A DNA stretch of 55,925 nucleotides from Candidatus Nitrosopumilus salarius BD31. Lineage in GTDB: Archaea > Thermoproteota > Nitrososphaeria > Nitrososphaerales > Nitrosopumilaceae. The first letter of the stretch is position 1. The number at the start of each line of letters is the position of its first letter. The notes under the pieces are model-generated. The model ran no database searches and was not told the origin of the DNA. It saw only the letters and a list, made by a program, of their open reading frames with translations. The position numbers and the translations under genes were made by a program. The stretch spans positions 1 to 55,925 of the forward strand of contig NZ_AEXL02000138.1 of assembly GCF_000242875.2 (NCBI RefSeq), written 5' to 3'. Positions 25,555-33,889 of the stretch are shown piece after piece.

Positions 25555-26421
25555 TTATCCTCTTTTTGTAAATCCGTATCGTTTTTCCATTTTTCTAAAC
25601 TTTGGCAAATCTACTAAATCATTAAACTGATCAAAATTTACAACTTTTTGTTTGAATTTTGCAGTAGTTCCAGTCTTCTTTAATTCTTCTAAAATATTCA
25701 TTGTTGCAAACGTATTTGCAAATAACACTGAAAGTGGATAGAGTATTATCTTAAATCCAATTTTGTTTAATGTTTCAGAAGAGCTTAATGGTGTAGCTCC
25801 ACCTTCTATCATATTCGCAACTAAAGGTGCTTTGATTGATTTTCCAATTATTTTCATTTCATCTAATGATCTAGGAGCCTCAATAAATATAGCATCTGCA
25901 CCTGTTTTTTTATTTTTAATACCTCGCTCAATTGCAGCATCTAATCCTTCTGTAGCTCTTGCATCTGTTCTTGCAACAATAATGAAATTTTTATTTTCTC
26001 TTGCATCCAATGCGGCTCCTAATTTTTCTGTGTACTCTTCTTGTGGAACCACTTCTTTTCCTTGCATGTGTCCACATCTCTTAGGCCATTTTTGATCTTC
26101 TAGAAAAATACCGGAAGCTCCTGCAGCCTCTAGTTCTTTAACTAATTTCCAAACACTTAGAGCATTTCCATAACCTGTATCCGAATCAACAATTACTGGA
26201 ACTGAAACTGCTCTGCAAATTCTTCTTGCATTATCTACTGTTTCAGTTGCACCGATGAATCCGTAATCTGGCATTCCAAATAAAGTTGCAGACGTTCCAT
26301 AACCTGTTTGAAACATTGCATCAAATCCTACTTTTTCTGCAATTTTAGCACCGATAGCATCATAGACTCCTGGAATAACGAGCGGTTTACTTGACTTTAA
26401 CATATTACGTAAATTTTTCAT
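25555..26421 (-). CDS. Isocitrate lyase/PEP mutase family enzyme
   Basis: This 288-residue TIM-barrel enzyme makes or breaks C-C or C-P bonds next to a carboxylate. The metal loop is VDSDTGYGNALSV, and the catalytic Cys loop is PKRCGHMQGKEVV, which suits 2-methylisocitrate lyase or a lyase of similar substrates rather than PEP mutase or oxaloacetate decarboxylase. IVARTDARA and FIEAPRS follow. It lies 43 bp from the MFS transporter on the same strand, so both may handle one organic acid. Confidence 0.83.
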   Translation of the reverse strand: MKNLRNMLKSSKPLVIPGVYDAIGAKIAEKVGFDAMFQTGYGTSATLFGMPDYGFIGATETVDNARRICRAVSVPVIVDSDTGYGNALSVWKLVKELEAAGASGIFLEDQKWPKRCGHMQGKEVVPQEEYTEKLGAALDARENKNFIIVARTDARATEGLDAAIERGIKNKKTGADAIFIEAPRSLDEMKIIGKSIKAPLVANMIEGGATPLSSSETLNKIGFKIILYPLSVLFANTFATMNILEELKKTGTTAKFKQKVVNFDQFNDLVDLPKFRKMEKRYGFTKRG

Positions 26422-26464
26422 GAATCTATTTTTTCTATGAATTATTTATGATTTTAAAAGAATG

Positions 26465-27754
26465 TTATAGAGCAATATCCACATCTTTTGTTTCGGGATT
26501 AATTTTAGCACCAATCAAAATAATCACCGAACCGATAATTACGTTGATTCCCAATAAAATTGGAATTAATCCTGTATCTTTTGATAACATTGTTACTGCA
26601 ATTAGAGGGGCCCATGAACCAAAAATCAACCCTCCGTTATAGATAAAACCACTTGCACTGTTTCTAACTTCAGTTGGAAATCTTTCAGATAAAAACGCTG
26701 GAATTGGTCCAAAACCTGTAGTTGCAACAACTATCAAAACTACTGTATATGTTATTCTCTCATATGCTGACTCTGCACTGTATAATCCGTAAAATGTTGG
26801 GATTGCTACAATCATCGCTGCTATTGCAAAAAATGCTATTGTTTTCCTTCTTCCAATTTTTTGACTAAGAAATCCTGTAAAAATTTGACCAAACAAGGAC
26901 GTTGTAGTTCCCACAATCATCAATATTGATACTTCAGATTTTTCAATTTCCACATAATTTTGTAAAAATGTTGGATAAAACCCAATTGATGTATAGTATG
27001 CATACATAAGTCCTGTCATCAAAATTAAAGAAAAAAAGAATCTTTTTCTTCCATCTTTACTGGAAAGAAGTTTTTTTAATGGTGATTTTTCAGTTTTCTT
27101 TTGTTTTTGTTTTGCAAGCCATACATGTGATTCATTCATTCTAAATCTCACAAATAATGCTACAAGTCCAGGAATTATTCCTGTAAAGAACATGATTCTC
27201 CAACCAATCTCTACAAATTGCTCATCTGGAAACATAGAAACTGCCACAAAAAATACAACTGATGCGATTACAAAACCAAAATTAAATCCACTTTGCAAAA
27301 ATCCAGACAGAATACCTCTCCTTTCTTTTGGAACTGTCTCCATTGTAATTACAGCACCACTTCCCCACTCTCCCCCAGCAAAGAATCCCTGCATTAATCG
27401 TAATCCAATTAACAAAATTGGTGCCATGAATCCTACCATCTGCCATGTTGGTAGCAATCCTGTCGCAAATGTTGCACCAGAAAATCCCATAATTGTAATG
27501 ATCATTGCTTTTCTTCTTCCATGTGTATCGCCAAAATTTCCAAAAAATGCACCACCGAATGGTCGCATAATTAATGTGATGATATACGCCGCAAATGTTG
27601 CTAAAAGTGAAAACGTTGTATCTTCAGCAGGAAAAAATAATATGCTAATTAATGGAATCACAAGCAGCATCAAAACTAGATCATAACCATCAAGTGACCA
27701 ACCAAGCCATGATCCAAAAACTATGGATTTTTGTTCTTTGGTAAGTGATACCAC
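26465..27754 (-). CDS. MFS transporter, metabolite:H+ symporter type
   Basis: This 429-residue protein has about twelve membrane helices. The conserved loops are GDTHGRRKAMIITIMGF between helices 2 and 3, RLMQGFFAGGEWGSG in helix 4, and SQKIGRRKTIAFFA in the second half. This pattern matches carriers of dicarboxylates, sialate, shikimate or similar organic acids. It is followed by the lyase at 25555-26421 and sits 41 bp downstream of the PadR regulator gene. Confidence 0.87.
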   Translation of the reverse strand: MVSLTKEQKSIVFGSWLGWSLDGYDLVLMLLVIPLISILFFPAEDTTFSLLATFAAYIITLIMRPFGGAFFGNFGDTHGRRKAMIITIMGFSGATFATGLLPTWQMVGFMAPILLIGLRLMQGFFAGGEWGSGAVITMETVPKERRGILSGFLQSGFNFGFVIASVVFFVAVSMFPDEQFVEIGWRIMFFTGIIPGLVALFVRFRMNESHVWLAKQKQKKTEKSPLKKLLSSKDGRKRFFFSLILMTGLMYAYYTSIGFYPTFLQNYVEIEKSEVSILMIVGTTTSLFGQIFTGFLSQKIGRRKTIAFFAIAAMIVAIPTFYGLYSAESAYERITYTVVLIVVATTGFGPIPAFLSERFPTEVRNSASGFIYNGGLIFGSWAPLIAVTMLSKDTGLIPILLGINVIIGSVIILIGAKINPETKDVDIAL

Positions 27755-27795
27755 AATATTTCTAAAAATTAGATTAATTTCAACTTTTTAAAAAA

Positions 27796-28304
27796 TTATT
27801 CTATTTTGATTTCTTTTCCTTTCTTCTTTGAACTTTTTTCATCCACTTTCTTTAATTCCTCTTGAAGAAATTTTCTATATTTTGCAGTCTCTTCATCAGT
27901 CATGTTTGATATGTTTGAGCTAAGAATTGATCCCATGCTGGATATTTTCTCTAGTAAATCCAACGCAACAAACCTACCCACATTTCCTAATCTGAAAAGA
28001 ACATCTAACTGCTTTTTTACGATGTCATTGACCTTGTCAACATCTTGTGCCGTTTCAACTCCTTTTTTTGTCAGTTGGTATCTACCATCTTTTGTCTCTT
28101 CGATTAATTTTTCATCTAACAATCTTCCTAACAATGGATAAATCAACCCTGGAGATGGTTTCCATATTCCGTTGCTCTGCTCTGATGCATAACTAATAAT
28201 TTCTGTACCTGTATGGGGTTTTTTTGTAATAGTTCTAAAATGAAATATCGTGAAAATCCTCTTGGAACTGAACTTCCTACTCTTTGAAACCACTCCGATA
28301 TCAT
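27796..28304 (-). CDS. PadR-family regulator with an N-terminal frameshift
   Basis: The C-terminal frame holds a PadR winged helix (HTGTEIISYASEQS, SPGLIYPLLGRLLDEKLIEE, GRYQLTKKG) and a dimerisation helix. This frame continues upstream only into non-family sequence from a TTG at 28335. The proper PadR N-terminus is in another frame from the ATG at 28304 (MISEWFQRVGSSVPRGFSRY, then FILELLQKN). The frames join at 28215-28226, where the minus strand reads C-A7-C4. A -1 slip on the heptamer A AAA AAC, or one extra A, gives LLQK[NK]PHTGTEII, a normal PadR. It could be programmed frameshifting, phase variation, a recent mutation or a sequence error. It is divergent from sdhA and upstream of the MFS and lyase genes. 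Confidence 0.8.
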
Positions 28305-28332
28305 CACTAGCGATATCACTAGCGATATATTT
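28302..28332 (-). promoter_or_regulatory. PadR promoter with tandem 12-bp repeat
   Basis: Two exact head-to-tail copies of ATATCGCTAGTG (28328-28317 and 28316-28305) end at the ATG of padR. The first copy plus the next four bases form a near-perfect dyad, ATATCGCTAGTGATAT. The AAATATAT box (28332-28325) lies about 25 bp before the ATG and overlaps the first copy. This looks like an autoregulatory operator. Confidence 0.55.
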
Positions 28333-28398
28333 CAATATTTCGGATCATGCCTGACAATTACTACATATTTAACTCACCTACAGCAAGTTTGACTAAAA

Positions 28399-30111
28399 AT
28401 GGTAGAATCTCTTGAATTTGATTTGATAATTTGTGGCTCTGGTCTTGCTGGATTAAGAGCAGCAATAGCTGCTGCAAAAAAGGGACCCAATCTCAAAATT
28501 GGAGTTGTTTCAAAAGTGCAAGTAATGCGTTCTCATTCTGTTTCTGCAGAGGGAGGAACTGCAGCAGTACTTTTTGAGGAGGAAGGAGACACAATTGAAT
28601 CTCATGTTTATGATACTGTAAAAGGAAGTGATTTTCTAGCAGACCAAGATGTTGCTGAAAGATTATGTGTTGAAATGCCTCAAGAAATTCATCAATTAGA
28701 TCATTGGGGAATGCCATGGTCTAGAAGACCAGATGGGAGAATAGATCAACGAAACTTTGGTGGTTATAGTTTTCCGAGAGCAACATATGCATCAGACAAA
28801 GTAGGTTTCTTCGAAATGCAAACTTTGTATGACACATGTCAAAAATTTGAAAATATTGAATACCTTAACGAATGGTTTGTATCCTCAATAATTCATGATG
28901 GAAAAAAATTCATGGGAGTCACTGCCATAGAATTATCATCTGGTACATTTTACACTATCAAAGGAAAAGCCCTCATCATTGCTACTGGTGGTGCTGGGAG
29001 ATTGTACAGCTTTTCAACTTATGCCCTTTCATCAACTCCTGATGGTTTGGACATGGGATTACGTGCTGGTATGGCATTAAAGGATATGGAATTCGTACAA
29101 TTTCATCCAACAGGAATTTTACCATCTGGAATTTTGATTACGGAAGGTGCAAGAGGAGAAGGTGGGTATCTTCTTAACAATAAAGGTGAACGATTTATGA
29201 AAACATATGCTGCTGGTAAGATGGAGTTAGCTCCACGTGATATTGTATCTCGATCAATTATGACTGAAATTCAGGAAGGTCGTGGATTCAAACATGAAAC
29301 TGGTGTTGATTGTATGAAACTTGATTTGAGACATCTTGGAGATGAAAAAATTAAAGAAAAATTAGGTGGTATTAGAGAAATATCTATAAAATTTTCTGGC
29401 ATTGATCCTGCTGATGATCTACTTGACATCAGACCTGTTTGTCATTATATGATGGGAGGGCTTCATACAAATATTGATGGTGCAACTGAAATTCAAGGAG
29501 TCTGGGCTGCAGGTGAGGCTGCATGCAACAGTGTTCACGGTTCAAATCGATTAGGTGCAAATTCCACCTCTGAATGTATCGTTTGGGGTAAAATCACAGG
29601 TGAATTGGCAGCAGAGTACGCTATGAACAATACATCCTCAAATCCTTGGCCACATCACTTAGTTTCAGCAGAAGAAAAAAGAATCTATGATGGAATCTTT
29701 AGAGGTAATGGTGATGTCAATCCCTATGAGATTAGACAGCAACTTACTGATACTATGAATGAAAAGGCATATGTCTACAGAAATGAGACTAATCTTGTAG
29801 AAGGTCTTAAGAAAATTCGTGAGCTAAAAAAACAGACTTGGAAACATGTAGATGATAAAGCAAAAGAGTACAATACCAACTTTTCAAATGTAATGGAACT
29901 TGATTCTATGTTTAGAGTAGCAGAAATTGTATTGCTTGGTGCAATCAATAGAAAGGAATCCCGTGGAGCACATGCAAGAACTGATTATACTAAACGTGAT
30001 GATGCAAACTTTTTACATCATACACTTGCTTACTATGATCCTAATGAACCAATCATGAAAACATATCCAGTTACAATTACAAAATATCAACCAGTGGAGA
30101 GGAAGTACTAG
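28399..30111 (+). CDS. sdhA: Succinate dehydrogenase flavoprotein subunit
   Basis: This subunit oxidises succinate to fumarate with covalently bound FAD. The 570-residue protein has the dinucleotide fold CGSGLAGLRAAIAA, the FAD His region RSHSVSAEGGTAA, the substrate and catalytic segments QFHPTGILPSG and TEGARGEGGYLLN, HYMMGGLHTNIDG, and SNRLGANSTSE. It is the first gene of sdhACDB with abutting junctions. A TATTTAAC box lies about 30 bp upstream. Confidence 0.96.
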   Translation: MVESLEFDLIICGSGLAGLRAAIAAAKKGPNLKIGVVSKVQVMRSHSVSAEGGTAAVLFEEEGDTIESHVYDTVKGSDFLADQDVAERLCVEMPQEIHQLDHWGMPWSRRPDGRIDQRNFGGYSFPRATYASDKVGFFEMQTLYDTCQKFENIEYLNEWFVSSIIHDGKKFMGVTAIELSSGTFYTIKGKALIIATGGAGRLYSFSTYALSSTPDGLDMGLRAGMALKDMEFVQFHPTGILPSGILITEGARGEGGYLLNNKGERFMKTYAAGKMELAPRDIVSRSIMTEIQEGRGFKHETGVDCMKLDLRHLGDEKIKEKLGGIREISIKFSGIDPADDLLDIRPVCHYMMGGLHTNIDGATEIQGVWAAGEAACNSVHGSNRLGANSTSECIVWGKITGELAAEYAMNNTSSNPWPHHLVSAEEKRIYDGIFRGNGDVNPYEIRQQLTDTMNEKAYVYRNETNLVEGLKKIRELKKQTWKHVDDKAKEYNTNFSNVMELDSMFRVAEIVLLGAINRKESRGAHARTDYTKRDDANFLHHTLAYYDPNEPIMKTYPVTITKYQPVERKY

Positions 30112-30543
30112 ATGACTCAAGACGAACACAAAGAAGGAATTAAAGGAATGGTAAATCCTGGTAGATATGGAATTGAACGTGTTGCATACTGGTTAATGCG
30201 ATTAAGTGGCTTGGGGTTATTAGCATATTTTATTGGTCATATTTATGAAACAAGTAATATTCTGAGAGGACAAGTAGGATGGACTGAATTTCTTGAATTA
30301 ACTCAAACTACTGAGGGACACGCAATTTTAGCAATTGTAATTGCGATGTGTGTTTTTCATACTGTTAATGGAATTAGAGTGATGTTAGGGCATGGTGGAA
30401 TTGGTGTAGGAAAACCTGCAAGACCTGATTACCCCTATGATCCAGCATCCCAAAATTACAGACATAAAATAGGAATTTACTCAGCAATCGTTCTTGCAGC
30501 AGTTGCAATGATGTATGGATTAGCGGTAATGTTTGGTGAATGA
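30112..30543 (+). CDS. sdhC: Succinate dehydrogenase membrane subunit C
   Basis: This is a 143-residue membrane anchor with three hydrophobic segments (about 26-45, 71-91 and 118-140). His residues in YFIGHIYE and CVFHTVNGIR are placed to bind haem b, as in SdhC. Its ATG follows the sdhA stop directly. It overlaps sdhD by 11 nt. It anchors the complex and helps form the quinone site. Confidence 0.85.
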   Translation: MTQDEHKEGIKGMVNPGRYGIERVAYWLMRLSGLGLLAYFIGHIYETSNILRGQVGWTEFLELTQTTEGHAILAIVIAMCVFHTVNGIRVMLGHGGIGVGKPARPDYPYDPASQNYRHKIGIYSAIVLAAVAMMYGLAVMFGE

Positions 30544-30889
30544 TATGAGAGAAAGCACGATTATGAAAATTCATTATGGTACTGCCCTAGCTGCAGTAGC
30601 ATTAGTGGCAGTTCACATTTTGATGCGTCTCACTCAGGGATTTGCAGAATCTTTAGAATATGAAAGCGTTCTTGCCAACTACAAATTCATTCCATATGCT
30701 GCAATGTTGGAATTGATTCTCATTTTGCTTGCTGTTCATGGATTTAATGGACTAAGAGTTATTTTACTGGAGTTAAAACAAGGTAGATCTTATGAAAAAG
30801 CCGTTTCTTATGGATGTCTTGCTGCAATGATTGCATTAATAGCATATGGTTCAAGAACAATTATTATGACCAATATGGGGATGGTTTAG
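30533..30889 (+). CDS. sdhD: Succinate dehydrogenase membrane subunit D
   Basis: This 118-residue membrane protein has three hydrophobic helices. Conserved-looking His residues occur in VAVHILMRLTQGF and LLAVHGFNGLRVILLEL, the latter resembling the VFHTVNGIRVML segment of SdhC, so C and D look related by duplication. It overlaps sdhC by 11 nt and ends 2 bp before sdhB. Confidence 0.82.
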   Translation: MVNDMRESTIMKIHYGTALAAVALVAVHILMRLTQGFAESLEYESVLANYKFIPYAAMLELILILLAVHGFNGLRVILLELKQGRSYEKAVSYGCLAAMIALIAYGSRTIIMTNMGMV

Positions 30890-30891
30890 AA

Positions 30892-31659
30892 ATGGCTCAA
30901 GTATCTGGAATTGCAGATGAACAAACATCCACCCCATTATCATCTTCAAATACAATTCTTTTGAGAATTTCAAGATTTAATCCTGAACATGATGACTCTA
31001 GCCAATTCATGGAGTTTACAGTTCCTTATGAGAGATGGACTACTGTTTTAGAGGCAATTCTTGATGTGAAAAAACACTTTGACCATTCTGTAGCAGTCCG
31101 TTACTCTTGTAGACAAGCAACATGTGGTTCATGTGGTATGATGATTAATGGAAAACCAAGATTGGCATGTTTTACAAAAATTAGTGAACTAAATTCTAAT
31201 GTTGTTACAGTTGAACCGATGAATAATTTTCCAATTATTCGTGACTTGGCTGTAAAATTTGAAAGATTATTTGATACTCATCAAAAAATTAAACCATATC
31301 TAATACGAGATGATTCAGAATTAGTATCTGACGAAAGAGAATTTTTACAATCCCCTGAAGAAGTAGAACAATACATCCAATTTGCTAATTGTATCAAATG
31401 TGGTTTATGTAATTCTGCATGTCCTACGATGGCAACTGATTCTTCTTTTGTAGGGCCTCAAGCATTGGCCCAAGCATATCGATATGTTGCAGATAGTAGG
31501 GATAAAGGAAAAGATTCTAGATTAAAAATCATTGATGATTCTCATGGTATCTGGAGATGTCATTTTGCAGGTTCTTGTAGTCAAGTATGTCCAAAAGGAG
31601 TTGATCCTGCAATGGGAATTCAACTACTTCGTGGATATTTACTAGGTTTTCGAAGCTAA
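30892..31659 (+). CDS. sdhB: Succinate dehydrogenase iron-sulfur subunit
   Basis: This subunit carries electrons from FAD to quinone. Starting at the ATG at 30892 gives 255 residues. The 2Fe-2S site is SCRQATCGSCGMMINGKPRL followed by a further Cys. The C-terminal clusters are CIKCGLCNSACPT and the region CHFAGSCSQVCPKGVDP. The frame is open further upstream into sdhD, but that extension is not SdhB-like. It ends with a 4-nt convergent overlap with the MIP18-family gene. Confidence 0.95.
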   Translation: MAQVSGIADEQTSTPLSSSNTILLRISRFNPEHDDSSQFMEFTVPYERWTTVLEAILDVKKHFDHSVAVRYSCRQATCGSCGMMINGKPRLACFTKISELNSNVVTVEPMNNFPIIRDLAVKFERLFDTHQKIKPYLIRDDSELVSDEREFLQSPEEVEQYIQFANCIKCGLCNSACPTMATDSSFVGPQALAQAYRYVADSRDKGKDSRLKIIDDSHGIWRCHFAGSCSQVCPKGVDPAMGIQLLRGYLLGFRS

Positions 31660-31979
31660 CCTAATTTTTTTGGCTTTGGACTGTTGTTTACTTGATTGTT
31701 AATTTGTTCAGCCATAAAGTGGTTTGAAACATTAACTTTGACATCATCTACGCCCTCTACTTTCAAAAGGTTATCATGAATGTCTTGACAAATCTTAAAA
31801 CCAAATACTGCTGGACAGAATGGACTAGTAAGATGCAAATCAACCTTAACATTGCTGTTATTGATGTCGACCTCGTCAATTAATTCTAGTTCAACAATCG
31901 ATGTGTTGATTTCAGGATCTACAATTTTTGATAATTCATCAAATAATTTCACTCGAAGCTGTTTGATATCTTGGCTCAT
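31656..31979 (-). CDS. MIP18/DUF59-family iron-sulfur assembly protein (SufT-like)
   Basis: This 107-residue protein of the MIP18 family takes part in Fe-S cluster maturation in many organisms. It shows VDPEINTSIVELELIDEVDI and the motif TSPFCPAVFGFKI with the conserved Cys. The frame opens at 32012, but that ATG lies in the TATATATA box; the ATG at 31979 (MSQDIKQLRVK) is about 25 bp from the box and fits a leaderless start. Its neighbour sdhB is an Fe-S protein, but convergent orientation argues against co-expression. Confidence 0.85.
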   Translation of the reverse strand: MSQDIKQLRVKLFDELSKIVDPEINTSIVELELIDEVDINNSNVKVDLHLTSPFCPAVFGFKICQDIHDNLLKVEGVDDVKVNVSNHFMAEQINNQVNNSPKPKKLG

Positions 31980-31998
31980 GTCGGCAAAAGCGTCGATG

Positions 31999-32008
31999 CT
32001 ATATATAA
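31999..32008. promoter_or_regulatory. Shared TATA box of a 49-bp divergent promoter
   Basis: The self-complementary TATATATA (32000-32007) is centred 25.5 bp before the argH ATG (32029) and 24.5 bp before the MIP18 ATG (31979). One box can therefore serve two leaderless genes. Confidence 0.6.
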
Positions 32009-32028
32009 CCATTTTAGAACCTTAGATA

Positions 32029-33489
32029 ATGTATCGTTCACGTCTTGGTACTGATTTGAGTGATATTACTTTAGATTATGTTTCATCAATTAATGATGAT
32101 TCCGATATTGCATTTTATGATATTGTTGGAAGTCAAGCTCACACTTTGATGTTATTTCAAAATAATATTATTACAAAAAATGATGCAAAAAAAATCTTAT
32201 CATCATTAGAGACTCTAAAGAATGAAAAATTTGATTCAGCGTCTGGGGCAGAAGATATTCATGAATTAATTGAATCGTTGGTTATCAAAAAGGCTGGAAT
32301 GGCAAGTGGCGGAAAAATGCATACTGCAAGATCACGTAATGATCAAGTTGCCTTGGATATTCGCATGAAAATTAGAGATGATATCAATATTATCTGTAAT
32401 TGTCTTTTAGATACTGTTGAAGCCCTAGTTTCTGTTGCTAAAAATCACCAAAAAACAATCATGCCTCTTTACACACATCTTCAACAAGCTCAAGCTGGCC
32501 TACTCTCTCATTATCTTTTGGCACATGCAGATGTTTTGTTAAGAGATTTTCAAAGATTGTTTGTAACTTTTGAACGAATAAACCAAAGTCCACTTGGTGC
32601 AGGGCCTGTTGGTGGAACAAGTATTCCAATTGATAGACATACTACTGCTAAGATGCTAGGTTTTGATGGTATTGTTGAAAACTCTATTGATGCAACAAGC
32701 ACACGAGATTTTGTAGCAGAATATATTGCAATGGTTTCAATTTTAATGACTAATCTAAGTAAGATTTCTGAAGATTTTATAATTTGGTCCACCTCAGAAT
32801 TTTCTTTTATTGAATTATCTGATGAGTTTACATCACCATCAAGTGTAATGCCTCAAAAAAAGAACCCTGATATATTAGAGCTAACAAGAGGGAAAACTGC
32901 CGAAGTTATAGGAAATCTCACTGCAATTCTAACTACTATCAAAGGCCTAGCAACTGGATACGGTCGAGATCTACAACAAATAAAATCTTCTATCTGGTCT
33001 ACATCAAAAATATCTATCAGCGCATTATTAATTTTGAAATCAGTATTTCTTACAATGAAAGTAAATGAAAAACAAATGAAAAAAGTTACTGAATCAAGTA
33101 ATTTAATTGCATTAGATATTGCTGAAAAATTAGTTTTAGAAGGAATACCATTTCGTGTAACACATAAAATTGCAGGAGTATTAGTTCAATTGGCTCACAA
33201 TTCAAAAAAATCAATTTCGAAACTGACTCCAATAGAAATAACAAAATCTGTATCTGATACTAAAGTAGATCCGAAGATTGTCTCAAAAATTATCTCTACT
33301 ACAACAGTTGTTTCTTCTCTTAAAGACAGAAAATCATTTGGTTCTTCAGGTTTTGAAGAACAAAAAAGAATGATTTCTGACAGAATTCAAAAAATCAACC
33401 AATATAGAACAGATGTATCAAAAAGAGAAAATAAAATTAATTCTTCAATTGAAGACTTGAAAAAGCAAATTGATGAAATTATTAGATGA
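32029..33489 (+). CDS. argH: Argininosuccinate lyase
   Basis: This enzyme cleaves argininosuccinate to arginine and fumarate, the last step of arginine synthesis. The 486-residue protein of the fumarase/aspartase superfamily shows HTARSRNDQVALDIRM, TSIPIDRHTTAKMLGF and the signature SSVMPQKKNPDILE. Length is normal. It shares a 49-bp divergent promoter with the MIP18-family gene and is monocistronic. Confidence 0.96.
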   Translation: MYRSRLGTDLSDITLDYVSSINDDSDIAFYDIVGSQAHTLMLFQNNIITKNDAKKILSSLETLKNEKFDSASGAEDIHELIESLVIKKAGMASGGKMHTARSRNDQVALDIRMKIRDDINIICNCLLDTVEALVSVAKNHQKTIMPLYTHLQQAQAGLLSHYLLAHADVLLRDFQRLFVTFERINQSPLGAGPVGGTSIPIDRHTTAKMLGFDGIVENSIDATSTRDFVAEYIAMVSILMTNLSKISEDFIIWSTSEFSFIELSDEFTSPSSVMPQKKNPDILELTRGKTAEVIGNLTAILTTIKGLATGYGRDLQQIKSSIWSTSKISISALLILKSVFLTMKVNEKQMKKVTESSNLIALDIAEKLVLEGIPFRVTHKIAGVLVQLAHNSKKSISKLTPIEITKSVSDTKVDPKIVSKIISTTTVVSSLKDRKSFGSSGFEEQKRMISDRIQKINQYRTDVSKRENKINSSIEDLKKQIDEIIR

Positions 33490-33506
33490 ATAAAAAAGAA
33501 AAGTAG

Positions 33507-33580
33507 CGGGTCTAAAGGGATTCGGACCCTTGACAACCGGATTAAAAGTCCGGTGCGCTACCTGGCTGCGCCATAGACCC
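33507..33580 (-). tRNA. tRNA-Lys (UUU)
   Basis: The gene is 74 nt on the minus strand. The acceptor is GGGTCTA/TAGACCC with discriminator G. The anticodon arm is CCGGA-CTTTTAA-TCCGG with anticodon TTT. The T-arm is AAGGG-TCCGAAT-CCCTT. CCA is not encoded and no intron is seen. Confidence 0.95.
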
Positions 33581-33676
33581 TCACAAAAAATGCTTATCGT
33601 GTATAATTTAGTCTTTTACAAAAAATTTTGTTGTGACAGAAACTTTTAATCTGGCAATCTGACTCCATCAACTTGT

Positions 33677-33754
33677 GCCCTTGTAGTATAGCCCGGTCTA
33701 GAATTCGGCCCTGTCACGGCTGAGACGCGTGTTCAAATCCCGCCGAGGGCGCCA
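33677..33754 (+). tRNA. tRNA-Asp (GUC) with encoded CCA
   Basis: The tRNA body is 33677-33751, followed by genomic CCA at 33752-33754. The acceptor is GCCCTTG/CGAGGGC with discriminator G. The anticodon arm is CGGCC-CTGTCAC-GGCTG with anticodon GTC. The T-arm GCGTG-TTCAAAT-CCCGC has a U-C mismatch at the fourth pair, and the D-stem appears to have one A-A mismatch. None of the other three tRNAs here encodes CCA. Confidence 0.93.
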
Positions 33755-33889
33755 TTATTTCTTTTAATTCGATAATTTAGAAATTATTTTGTAACGATCA
33801 CATTTTGATTTGTTAATATTGTTCAAAAATAAGCATATTGCGTTCATCTTACAAGAATATTAAAATTCAGGCAATTTTAGTAAAATTTG

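Noticed and set aside
27192-27686. A 164-codon plus-strand frame inside the MFS gene
   Set aside because: It is fully antisense to a well-supported transporter and shows the Ile/Pro/Asn-rich composition of a shadow frame.
28305-28335. TTG start for PadR with repeated Ile-Ala-Ser-Asp residues
   Set aside because: This peptide is the translation of the promoter repeats. The family N-terminus is in the other frame from 28304.
30814-30891. An upstream extension of SdhB into sdhD
   Set aside because: The ATG at 30892 directly follows the sdhD stop, and the extension is out-of-frame sdhD sequence.
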